Shown here in pieces: positions 1 through 25,800 of a DNA stretch of 64,000 nucleotides; position 1 is the first letter of the stretch, and each line of letters begins with the position of its first letter. The position numbers were made by a program, and so were the translations under genes. The stretch comes from Osedax fenrisi (lineage: Eukaryota > Annelida > Polychaeta > Sabellida > Siboglinidae): positions 21,226,521 to 21,290,520 of the forward strand of contig OZ025240.1 in the NCBI GenBank assembly GCA_964019155.1, given 5' to 3'. Below the pieces are notes generated by a model, which did no database searches, was not told the origin of the DNA, and saw only the letters and a list, made by a program, of their open reading frames with translations.

Positions 1-32
1 TGGCACTGCAGAGTGGTGGCGCCACCAGTAAC

Positions 33-13218
<13,186 letters not shown>

Positions 13219-13616
13219 ATTAAAAATAACAGAATTTAGTTAAATTTATAGTTTGTATAATATCCAATAATGATATAAATATTTGTATTTGTATTTTGTA
13301 ATATAAATAAATAATATAACGCCTTTTAAACTATGACCTATATGAAAATATGAACTATCACCCAATAAGTATTTATTGATAAACATATTTATAAATCTTA
13401 ATAATGAATAACCGAGGTAATTATATAAAAATGACAGGTTGATTAATTTTAAAAATATTTAATTATTTTTTAATTTTTTATATTTATAATTTTAAACTAA
13501 TATTTTTTTTAATATATTTTTATGAAATTTTAAAAGTAATTATCTACTCTCATCGTTAGGTGGCTATACATATTTGTTAACAATATTTTATTAATTTTAT
13601 TATTTATAGTCTGTTG
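13219..13616. promoter_or_regulatory. Intergenic region between divergent HIP1 and UCK starts
   Basis: The two start codons are 398 bp apart and transcription diverges, so this AT-rich segment probably holds a shared promoter. That is inferred from layout; no convincing TATA or CCAAT element was seen. An acceptor-like TTATTTATAG ends 7 bp before the UCK ATG. Confidence 0.5.
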
Positions 13617-13724
13617 ATGTCTTATAATGGTGGATTTGGTGGTTGTGGAGATGTTATTAAAAAGATGAAAGCATCTTCTTCTCCGTTCTTAATCGGTGTC
13701 GCTGGTGGTACTGCATCAGGAAAG
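13617..13724 (+). CDS. UCK: UCK exon 1 (P-loop)
   Basis: 36 codons from ATG to GGTASGK, donor AAG|GTTTTA in phase 0. The reading frame is open for only a few codons upstream, and the next in-frame methionine lies inside the exon. Confidence 0.9.
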
Positions 13725-14233
13725 GTTTTATTATACATAATTTTAAAATTAATAATTCTAGGAGTAATATTTCTAGAGAATACAATAATTTATAGTATTT
13801 TATAATTAGCATTAGAAGAGTAATTGAATATTTTAAAATTTTAAACCATTTTTAAATTTTATAAAATTATTTTATATTTTAATATTAATTTAAATATAAA
13901 TTTATTATTTTAAATATGTTTATATTATAGAAAAATAGATTATATAATTATTATAAGTTATTATTATTATAATAATAATTATAATAAACATATTATAATA
14001 ATTATAATAATTATTAAATAACAATGATTATGGTCAAAAGATTAACGATTTATGCCTGATTTGTACGCCCACAAACTTGTTTATTCAAATTATTGATTTT
14101 ACAATAGAGTATTATTGATTTTAATTATTGATTTTACAATAGAGTATTATTGGCCATTATAATTAGCATATTAAATATATGCTTTATTTATAAACTATCA
14201 ATATGATAATAATACATTCAACTGCTTATCATT

Positions 14234-14304
<71 letters not shown>

Positions 14305-15203
14305 ATTTTATAGGATCACTCGAGATGTAATGAAGGCTGTATTATCATAATAATTATGCAGTTAAAAAAACCTGCCAATATTAAAACTAAACCAAACCAA
14401 ACCAAACAAAACAAGTGAAAATAACTAAAACTATAAATATTAATATTTGTACATACAAACATACGCTAAATTCACTAATTCGAATAAACAATGTTGTGGG
14501 CCTTCAAAGCTAGCATCAATCGTGAAGCTTTTGACCAGGTACACAATTTATTAGTATGTTGAATCGTATATCTCGAAGAAGGCCGCCGATTATTATTAGT
14601 ATAATGTCCGAGTTTAATATTTATTTTGGGGATGTTGATTACTTTGGTTTGATTTTATTTTTCTGTTTTTTAGTTGAATTATATCCCCAAGTGAGCCTAT
14701 AAATTATTGTATTACTATACCATATCTTATAATACGTATAAAGTGCAGTAGTATATATATAAGTACCACCCACCTTGAACTCTCAAATTCTTATAACAAT
14801 TGACGACCTGCTCTGAGATAATTCTGTTGAATACATGTATATACATTTTATGTTTACTGCACGAGTTGGGAATGGTTTTAAAAATTTTACCAGCAATTCA
14901 GGCGGGAAGAGTGCGCATAGCCTATATATTAATTATATTATAATAATAATTATTTACTAACTACATGATAAACATATTATTAATGTACCATGTTACATGT
15001 TACGTGGAATGCAGGGTTCGAATGATTTAAATCAAATGATTTAAATCAGCCTAAAAAATCATATTTTTGTTGATTTAAATCAATATTTCTCAAAGTATAT
15101 TATATAATTATTAGATCATGATTTTTATAATATAATAATATATTCATGATGGCCTCCTATAAGGATATAGGAGGCTATGTTATATCATTAATATTTAAAT
15201 AAA

Positions 15204-15243
<40 letters not shown>

Positions 15244-18200
15244 AGACTATCAAAAAGGACGAGTTAAAGGTTACATTTGAAATACGAGTTAATAGTATAT
15301 ACATATATTTTGTATAGATATTTGTGGGTTATTTGGTTTAATTGGTTTAGTTTTGTCCTGTTTGGTTTTTTTTAGCTGCATTACATCCCAAAGTGAGCCT
15401 ATAAATAAAAATGTTTTTCGCATTTAAATTTAACCTTTGAACCTCAACTCGTCCTTTTTGATCATAACCCTATATATATCATAAATTATGATTCATAAAC
15501 ATCAAAGGAAAAATATATAATGTTAAATAAATAAGAATTATACATAGACATTATTGGATAAAGATATAATTTTATTTATTTCTATATAAAATCCAAAAAA
15601 TATTGGTGCATTCAAAATTAAGAAATAGACTGGGAGTTAATAAAGCTGCAAAGCTTGTATTTATGTAGGGGATGGTGTTGGTGGGGTTGTATGACCATGT
15701 TTTTGTATAAAGTGCTATCATGGTGGTAATAATAAATTGTTCTTAATTATTTAAATTGTATTGCATAATATATGATATTAGTTAACTAATATATCACTTT
15801 TAGATATAAGGAATACTTATAAGATTTCATAATTACAATTAATAAAAAAAAATAAAAAAGGTCATTCATCCCCAAAGGCGGGGTTGAATGAACATACCCT
15901 GTTTTACTTCTTTAATTGCTCTTGTCATGATAGTTTTATCACGTATTCTATCAGTTTGTTGAGTATAGTTTCTCATTGTTGATTCCTAGAAATAATATTT
16001 AAATAACTATTAAGAATTAGTAATTGACCTTCATTAAAATTAATTTAATTAATTATATTGATATATGATGATGATGATGATATTGAGTTTATTAGCACTA
16101 AAATAGGGTCATGTAGACCCCTTCGCTCGTGCGGGAAGAAAATAATAATAAAATAATAGTAATACGATAATAATTTGATAATAATATACATTCAATATAC
16201 AACGGAAAAACAATAATAAACAATATAAAGGACTATTATATACTACAGTCTGCATTGATATGGTGTATTTGTATATACTACAGACTGCATTGATATAGTA
16301 TAGTGTTATATAATAATAAGATAATAATAATACAATACAATTTAATAATGATATAAATTTAATATAACACGGATACAAATAATAAGTTGGATGATTTAAT
16401 GATTTTGGGTAGAGAGAAAAGAAGAAGTAAGATTTATAAATCTTTTGTGGGATCTAATAGAACGAATGGTAGGAGGGAGGGAATTCCATAGGGTTGGACC
16501 GGAATTTTTAAAAGCTCTAGAATTTAGGGAAGTTTTACTAGAGTTCTGGGAGATAAGTAGAGGAGCATTTTGGTAACGAAGAGAAGATAATATAGTACGT
16601 TTTTTAATTAGATCAGAGATATAGCTAGGGGTAAAAGAATATATTGATTTATGGATTATAGATAGTATACGTAATTTACACCTGAGGGAGAAGGGTAGCC
16701 ACATACGAGATGATTGATGAGATGTTGTAGTAGAGTGATCCAGTCGAGTTAAAGAGTAAGTAGTACGTATTGAGGAACGGATAATCCGATTAAGTGGAGC
16801 AGTAGCTTTAGCAGGAAGTAAATGCAGTAGGGAAGAACAGTAGTCAATACGTGAAAGTACAAGAGCATTAATTAGAGTTTTAGTAAGGTTTCTGGAAAGT
16901 GATGTCCGTATTTTTTTAATTCTGAAGAGATGAAAGTTGGATGATTTTGTAATGGATGATATGTGATTCTTAAATGATAATTTGTCATCAAATACTAATC
17001 CTAGGTTTTTGGAGGAATGAGAAGGAGAAATAATCATGTTATTTAGAGTAAAGTTTGGAAAGGAAGTTTCAGAAGTAGATATGTTAAGTACAGTAGTCTT
17101 AGAGGAATTAATTAGTAGTTTATTGGAGAGGAGCCATAATCTTATGGAGTTAGCACACTCGATTAATTCAGAGTTAATGGTATTATGAGAATTTATAGGG
17201 AAAAAGGTAAACAGTTGGATATCATCAGCAAAAATATGGTAGTGGATATTTGGAAATTTCTTAATTAGATCAGCAATAGGGCGGATATAAATAGAAAAGA
17301 GGGATGGACCTAGAACAGATCCTTGGGGAATACCGTAGTTAAGAGGAGAAAGAGGCGAGTAAGATTTGTCAATCATAATAGAGATATTCCTGTTAGTGAG
17401 ATATTAAGTAAACCATTTTAATGCTAAGCCAGATATACCCATTAAAGTAAGTCGCGAGATTAATATGTTATGGTCCAGGGTATCAAAAGCAGATGATAGA
17501 TCAAGTAGGATTAGCTGGCAACACGTGTTGCAATTTAAGGTAGATAATATAGTGTCAGTAATACGTAGGAGAGCTGTTTCGGTTGAATGACCCTTACGAA
17601 AAGCGCTTTGAAACGGGTCGAAAAGATTATTTTTATTTACATGGGCTATGAGTTGTTTGGAAACAATTCTTTCTAATATTTTACTTAATAAGGGTAGGTG
17701 GGAGATCGGGCGATAATTGCTAAATGAGTTTGGGTCTAAGTTTTGTTTTTTTAGAATAGGGGATATTATGGCAGTCTTGAGACAGGGTGAAACTTGGCCA
17801 GAGTTTAGTGAGTTCGCAATAATATCCAAGAAAATAGGAGAAAATAAGGGTGAAAGTTTGTGATATAATGATAAAGGTAGGGGATCAGTGGGGGAGGTAC
17901 AGTGAGATTTCATGAGTAGGTCATTTACTTCATACAGTGAAGGAATAGTGAATGTACTTAATGAGTCAATATGATGGGTAATATATATGGTAGGATTGAG
18001 TATGGGTTGAGTAGATGCGCAAATAATATCATTAATGCTTGCAATTTTATGTTTAAAGAATTTATCAAAAAGAGAACACAGTTGAAAATTTGACGTGTTA
18101 GGTAAAATGGGGAGGATTTTTTCATCTGGAGGAGAGAGAATTTTATTTGCTATTTTAAATAATTTGCGAGGATTGGAGGATATCAATGCTATCTTTTTGT

Positions 18201-21200
18201 TATAATAGATAGATTTTGAACGAGATATAGTAGATTTGTAATTTTTTCTAGCTAGTGATAGTGCTAATTTAGTTTCAGTAGAAGGATTTTTAAGAAATTT
18301 CTTCTCAAATTTTCGAACACTCTTCTTGAAGATGAAAAGTTCGTGGGAGAACCAGGGAGAAAAAGGGCGGTCGGTAATTAATGTAGTTTTTGTAGGTGCA
18401 TGTATATTGATAATATTTAGGAGAGTGGAGTTTAGGAGTACCGGACAGAGGGAAGTTGAAGAAGAGATCTCAGTTTTGATATTGTTTACAAATCTTGGTA
18501 GGTCGATAGACTTAAAATCTCTATATGTAATACGTTTTCGTTTAATATTTGTGAATTTTAGATTTATAGAGAATTCAATAATAAAATGATCAGTTAGTAG
18601 TTCAATTTTTTGAAAGGAGTTAGGGTTTATACATCTAATAAGAGGACTGGATAGGGGTGTAAATATCATATCAAGTGTATTGCCACTAGAATGGGTAGGA
18701 AATGATATATGTTGGCACAAGGAAAGAGACTCAGTTAGGAGTTTAAAGTCACCATGGGGATAGATGGGAGAATTATAGTGATAGTTTAAGTCACCAAGAA
18801 CTATTGGTAGATAGGATGAAGATAAAGGAAGTTTATGGATAAAATCATGAAATTCATCAAAGAATAAACTGGTTTCAGGTTTTGGGGGACGATAGATAAC
18901 GGTAAGATGTAGAGTTAAGTTAGGAAGCTTGAGGGTCAGCGAAATACAATCACTATATGAAAAGGGGGGGAATGAAATGGATGGAGATAGGTAAAAATCA
19001 TTACGTATCATAAATCCTACCCCACCACCACGGCCCGTTTGTCGTGGAGCGAGATAGAGTGTATATCCAAAGTCCAAGATGGAGGCAAATATATCAGAGT
19101 CATTATTAGAAATCCAGGTCTCAGTCAATGCGATTATAATAAATTTTTGTAATTTAAGGTATGGGAACAGAAGGGATATATTTGATCTCAAGGAGCGAAT
19201 ATTGATCAAGGCTATATTATAGGATAGTCAGGCTTGAGAGGAAGAATTATTTATAAATGATTTCTTATAGTGATCAAAAGAATCAAACCATTTTGTTAGA
19301 TCAGATTCAGGGATGAGAAAAGGGGGATATGAAAGAGGATTTTTTTTATCCCTAAGTTCAAATGTTTGGGAACGATTATTAAAAAATACTTTATACAAAA
19401 TGGGCGTGAGTTTTTGTTTTAGGGCATGATATAGTACCTTACCAAGAAGTCTAGTAGAGTCAGGTAAATAATGACGAATAAATATATGCTTAAAATTACT
19501 ATGTGGTGAGATTTTTAGAAGGGAGGAGAAACATATATCACGAGCAGAAATATTAGTGAAACGTAATATAGCAGTACTGGTAAGAAATGAGGCAGAAGTA
19601 ATATAAGAATGTGGAAGTTTTATATAGTCAATTAATGATACTATGAAATTATAGTTAACTTCATAAGGAAGAAGGTGTTCAAGTACTAGTATGAGGGAAT
19701 TATCTATGGAGCGTATGGATGAAGACTTTGAGGAAGTTGAACTAGATAATATAGGGGTTGGTGTGTGATTTGAGGAAAATGTTAAGTCCATTAGCTTTGG
19801 AATGTTTCTATAAGTATTAGCATTGGGCTGATGCTTGGGCTGGATATTAATAGTCGTAGTAGAAGAATATATATCAGATGTTATATTTGGCGTTACCTTG
19901 GAACAAGTATTATGTATAGATTTGTCAGTTAAAGTAGAAGGTGAATATGGCATAGTAATGGGTGGAGTAGTTGTATGATTAGTCGAAGGAAACTTATTTA
20001 AGGCTAGGCATGAGGAACATGAGAATATGAAGTTAGGTGAATTAAATATAGCAATAGCATAAGCGGGAGGGGGGTTTTTAGAATGAAACCAGGATTTAGA
20101 AATAATAGCTGCGGGGTATAAACAATTATAATGTAAAATAGATGGACATGTTTTACATTTGAGATAATATTCGCATGCGGGAAGGTTACAATGTGAACAA
20201 TTTGAGGACATGGTATACTTGAGATTGTGGGATTAAATTGAATTAAATAGATAATAATAAATATAATAATAAATGTATAAAAACTGGTCGTAACAGGGAT
20301 ATTTTTGAAGAAGTTTGGTATTCAGTCCGTTTTGCTATATGACGAGTTGACTTGACAAGCACCGGTTGACTTTAGTAGGCTCCTGGTATGCTTGGTGGCA
20401 GCCGGGCAATGATGGTCCGATTGTCTGAGTGTATCGTCCGAGGTAGAATTGATGGATCTGTATGTAAGTAAGTACAGCAGTAGACTATCTAGGTGTAAGT
20501 TGGTAGCTAACCTCAAATGAAGGATGGTAGATCCGACTACCAAAAGCAAATTCACAAGGGAGATCCACGGGAGAATATCAGTTATAATATTATTATAAAC
20601 TACTAGTTAATTAATTTTATAAATAGTAAATAATGTAGCTAAGTATAAATATACATAAACAGTATGTAATATATATTTGAATTTAATTAATTTATCGAAT
20701 TTATAATTCTATTATCTTTGTGATTATTATTTATTTTTTAGGATTTTTATTTTGTTATAATAAAATGTAAACAAATACTAAATATAATTATATCTAAATA
20801 AGATATGATTATAATTTAAAGACAACTATTATGTATTTCAAATAAGTTGGATATTAATATTTAATATATATTAATATAATAGATAATATAAAAAATAAAT
20901 GAATACGTACTTATCTTTATAATAATAATACAATTAAAAGATATTTAAAAGCTAAGCAGTTATTAACACAACTATATATTGGTTGCTATGTAAACAAAGT
21001 GTTAAACAAATATAATTAATTATATTATTTCTATTTAATCATTACTTATTTATATTCGGATTATTGAATATATATTATAATATTATAATATTATATTATA
21101 AATATTAACATATGATATTTGTTTGATTGAACAATGTTCATATAACCCCATTTTTAGTGGTTCACTCAACCCCATATCAAATTTTATTATTAATTGATAA

Positions 21201-22551
21201 AATTTAAATATTTTATGTAAAATTTTAAATATATTTTTATATTAATATTAAGTTAATTATATATTAAAATCATATATATAATATGAAAATAATCAAATAA
21301 TTATTATAGAAGTTATAACATATATTACCTTGTCTGGAATTTTTACTTTTGAGCGTACTTTAGTTAAAAATGTGATTAAAATGTTATTATTTTATTTTTT
21401 ATTAAAAATGATAATTCCGCAACTGTATTAAATTATAGATAACGATACTAGTTCAGTTAAATCAAATTTCTGCTGTAGCAAACAATTGTTATCTCCAGTG
21501 GCTCATGCAATACACCTGTTCATACAACCCCACTCTCCCCTACAAATATTTTAATATAAAGTAATTTATTTAAATTATTATCAAAAACGTTTTTATTTGA
21601 TTTCTTGTATTAATAATTTTAGCATAATTATTTGAATATAATTCTAGATAATAAAGTAGTCAGTATAATATCAAAACACTAGTAATTAAATAATAATTAT
21701 TTAATGTTGCATTATGCAACATCATATAATATAATGTATACATTAATTTTGATAATTCAAGATATACGCAATATCACATTTTTATTATAATATAATTCTA
21801 TTTATTTAAATATCTTTACTTAATTTTATAGATAATTAATAGTTATATATAATTTTATAAATTTAAATATACATTAATAGTTATTTAAATTTCTAAGTCT
21901 ATTAGCAGTAGAAAAATGATTTATTCAATTTTTATAATTAATTAAACATCTATTTATTATATTATTACTCGCTATATTGGTGTTTAAATAAACAATTCAA
22001 TTCAATTCAATTATTTTACAATTATATAAATCGATTTAAATCAAACAAATCCGATCTAAATCGTATAAATCTGATTTTTTTGATTTTTTTAAAAAAATCT
22101 GATTTTTTTCGAACCCTGGTGGAATGTATATAATATATATTGTATATTAATAATTTATTATATATTATTAATTTAATTTTATGAAAATATGATTTTATTA
22201 TATTTTTTAATATTTTAAATGGTCAGATCCTGTCAAAAGATTTGTGATTATACGCGATTTGAACGACCGCGAAATTGTTTATTCGAATTAGCGAATTTAC
22301 AATAGTGAATATTTGTTTGTACAAACATTGATACTTTTAGTTTTAGTCATTTTCATATATATATATATGTGTTATAATAAACCGTTTCATGTATGATATA
22401 TTATACGATTGTAACACAATATGATAAAATAATTTATTTATAATATAATTTTTAATTTAATAATATGTCCAGCTAATTAATGTGATTTTCCGTGAAACAA
22501 ATTTGTATTAATTTTATTATTATATAATTTATATATATTATATATATATAT

Positions 22552-22592
<41 letters not shown>

Positions 22593-22769
22593 TTCTATTA
22601 ATAATATGTATAGTAACGAAGAATTATACAAAATAAAATAATTTCTTTATAATATATTTTTAATTTAATAATATGTCCAGCTAATTTAATGTGATTTTCC
22701 GTGAAATAAATTTTTATAGATTTTATTATTATATAATTTATATATATAAATATATATATATATATAAAT

Positions 22770-22842
<73 letters not shown>

Positions 22843-25800
22843 AATAATTTGATATGCTGTTAATAATATGTATTGTAACACAGACGTCAGTGTGCAGTAA
22901 CATCACTAAAGAGTTATACAACAGCCACGATGAACTAGACAAGGACGCGTTCTCTCGTAAGATTGTCACCATCAGTCAGGAGAGTTTCTACCACCCGTTG
23001 AACCAGAGCGATCAACACAGCGCCACCCTCGGAAAGTACAACTTTGATCACCCCGGTTAGTTACCCTAGAGGGTAAGTAGAGGGGTACTAGAGGGAACGT
23101 AGATATACGTTATATATATAGATGGATAGGTGAATAAGTTAAATATATAGGTATAACTATAAAGGCCATTATACAGTTATAGTATAGATGTTCTTTATTT
23201 TATGATTGAGCTAGTTAGTAAATATTATTAAAAATATTGCATACTCTGTATTATAATTACCTAATAAATGATTATAATTTGTAATATTATATTTCTCAAA
23301 TAAAACCATATTGAGAATGTATACATTTTTATCATATTCAAATTATTCAAAATTATTCAAATTAAAATATTCATTAATTTTTTTAAATATAAATAATTAT
23401 TATTTGTATTTTACGTTTTTCTCTATTGTTATACTTATTATGTATTAAATAATATATAATAATTTGTTTACAATAATAATAAAATATCTTATAACATCAA
23501 GTATAATATGTATATATTTGTAAATGATACATATATAATGGATTTGTATGCGAAGTAGCAACATAAAAGTATATAATTGAGAAAGTCTCACAACTTTTAC
23601 ATTTCATCGCGTGCGAGAACTTATATTTATTATATTCATTACGATTTAATACACTATAGCCTATATATTATTAAATCTTATATTTTGACTAGCCTGATAT
23701 ATACCCAAATATTTTAAAATGAATAATTTTAAACAGTCGGTATTTTTCTATAAAAATCGGTTCCATATCAGGCTGTATATGTTGGTATGAACTCTGCTGT
23801 AAATATGAAACTGATTATTTACAAATATTTATTTTAATAATTTGATTTTATTAAATTTAAATTCTACTACTGTATTTCTAGTAAGTGAGTATAATACTGT
23901 CTATAAGACAGTGTCTAATTTACATTATTTTATTTAAGGGCCGGCGTAACCTTGACATGTAAAAAATATGGAAAAATAGCTATTTTTTAACAGGTTATAT
24001 CTTTTCTATTTATTATATTTGTATCTAATTTTTTTTTAATTATCGAGATAACATTCATCTCTAGTTATATAGGTACATCATAAAATAATAAAAGTATAAT
24101 AATTAAACAAAAGTTAATTATAATATTAAAATTATTTAAAAATAAATTTATTACCGATTTTTTTTATTATTTTTCAATTAATTTATATTAATTGATTATA
24201 TTTACAGTATAATAATAACTATATATTAGGTATATACTCAGAAAATTGTATAAAGATTCATATAAGAGTTCAAAAGATAGAGACATTTAAAACAAATAAA
24301 ATCAACAACAAAAACACCAGAGATATTGGCATCTAAAGTTTTACTTGCATGTTTTCTAATTATTAAATCCCACCATTTTGAATAGGTGTATGATTAAACT
24401 TCGTATTTGAGGCACTTATGTTTAATTGTATGTGATATATAATACATCATATTAAAGATAATGAATTACATTTTAATATTTCAATATAAAAAAAATGTCC
24501 CTAAAAAATAAAAACGAAGGTTACGCCGGCCCTTAAATAATTCATATTTTTAATATAATCTTTATTTTTTTTACATAGCTTTAATAATAATTTTTATAAA
24601 TAGCACTGAATTATAATAAATATATAAACTATATACTAACATTTTAAATTATAAATGTCATATTTATTCTAATATTTTATATATGTATTTTTACAGAAGC
24701 ATTTGATGAAGTTTTGATGTTGAAAACATTGAAAGAATTGAAATCTGGAAATTCAGTAAAAATTCCAATTTATGATTATAAAACTCATTCTATGTCAGTA
24801 TGAATGTATTTAGTATACTATTATAAAAGCATATCAAATATTTATATATCATTCATTATATAATATATCATTTCTTAAAATAGATAATTAGCATTTATTC
24901 ATTACTATTATATATTTCACAAATACTATTTCATTTAAATAAATCAATCATTAGTCATTTATTCAATGCTAATAATTCATTAACACATACGGATTCATTA
25001 TAAACTAGTGAAGTAATGTGCAATCATTCGACTAGGAAAACGAATGAACAACAGGTGATTCACCCCAGTGACGTAATACTCTTTGAGGGTATACTAGTAT
25101 TCTACTTCAAGTCTATACGAGATCTGTTCAACATGAAACTGTTCGTGGATACCGATGCTGACACTCGTCTCTCTCGGAGAGGTTTACTATGATAACCCTT
25201 CATTTAGCTTACGTTAAACATCTCAGAGAGGTTTGCTATGATAACCCTTCATTTAGCTTACGTTCATTTAGCTTACGTTAAACATCTCTGAGAGGTTTAC
25301 TATGATAACCCTTCATTTAGCTTACGTTAAACATCTCAGAGAGGTTTGCTATGATAACCCTTCATTTAGCTTACGTTAAACATCTCTGAGAGGTTTGCTA
25401 TGATAACCCTTCATTTAGCTTACGTTAAACATCTCTGAGAGGTTTACTATGATAACCCTTCATTTAGCTTACGTTAAACATCTCTGAGAGGTTTGCTATG
25501 ATAACCCTTCATTTAGCTTACGTTAAACATCTCTGAGAGGTTTGCTATGATAACCCTTCATTTAGCTTACGTTAAACATCTCTGAGAGGTTTGCTATGAT
25601 AACCATTCATTTAGCTTACGTTAAACATCTCTGAGAGGTTTACTATGATAACCCTTCATTTAGCTTACGTTAAATATCTCGGAGAGGTTTGCTATGATAA
25701 CCCTTCATTTAGCTTACGTTAAATATGTATTTCACCACGATAACACCATACATAACACACGAATATCACGACTATATAGGGAATACAATTTACAAAGTTT

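Larger units (their letters stand above)
16066..20575 (-). mobile_element. CR1/L2-type LINE, nearly intact
   Basis: In minus-strand order: a GC-richer 5' leader (about 20575-20212), ORF1 (20211-19228), ORF2 with endonuclease and reverse transcriptase (19227-16396, one internal stop), a 3' UTR, and an ATC trinucleotide run at 16080-16067 typical of this LINE group. It lies antisense to UCK in intron 1, nested in the hAT-like element. End coordinates are approximate. Confidence 0.85.
15012..22118. mobile_element. hAT-like element (7.1 kb) with nested LINE
   Basis: Ends are CAGGGTTCGAA (15012) and TTCGAACCCTG (ending 22118), an 11-bp perfect terminal inverted repeat. They are flanked by identical 8-mers GTGGAATG (15004-15011 and 22119-22126), a hAT-type target duplication. 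GATTTAAATC-like subrepeats follow both ends. Removing the LINE at about 16066-20575 leaves about 2.6 kb with no transposase, so the host element was non-autonomous or gutted. It sits in UCK intron 1. Confidence 0.8.

Noticed and set aside
16109..16378. 89-codon minus ORF
   Set aside because: Translation of the LINE 3' UTR, rich in AT repeats.
18326..18589. Plus-strand ORF inside the LINE (also several at 55690-57658)
   Set aside because: Antisense shadows of LINE coding sequence.
20322..20555. 77-codon minus ORF upstream of LINE ORF1
   Set aside because: Lies in the LINE 5' leader; no motif, so not treated as an extra protein.
22598..22972. 124-codon minus ORF overlapping UCK exon 2
   Set aside because: Mostly TATAAATA repeat translation; the opposite strand is a well-supported exon.
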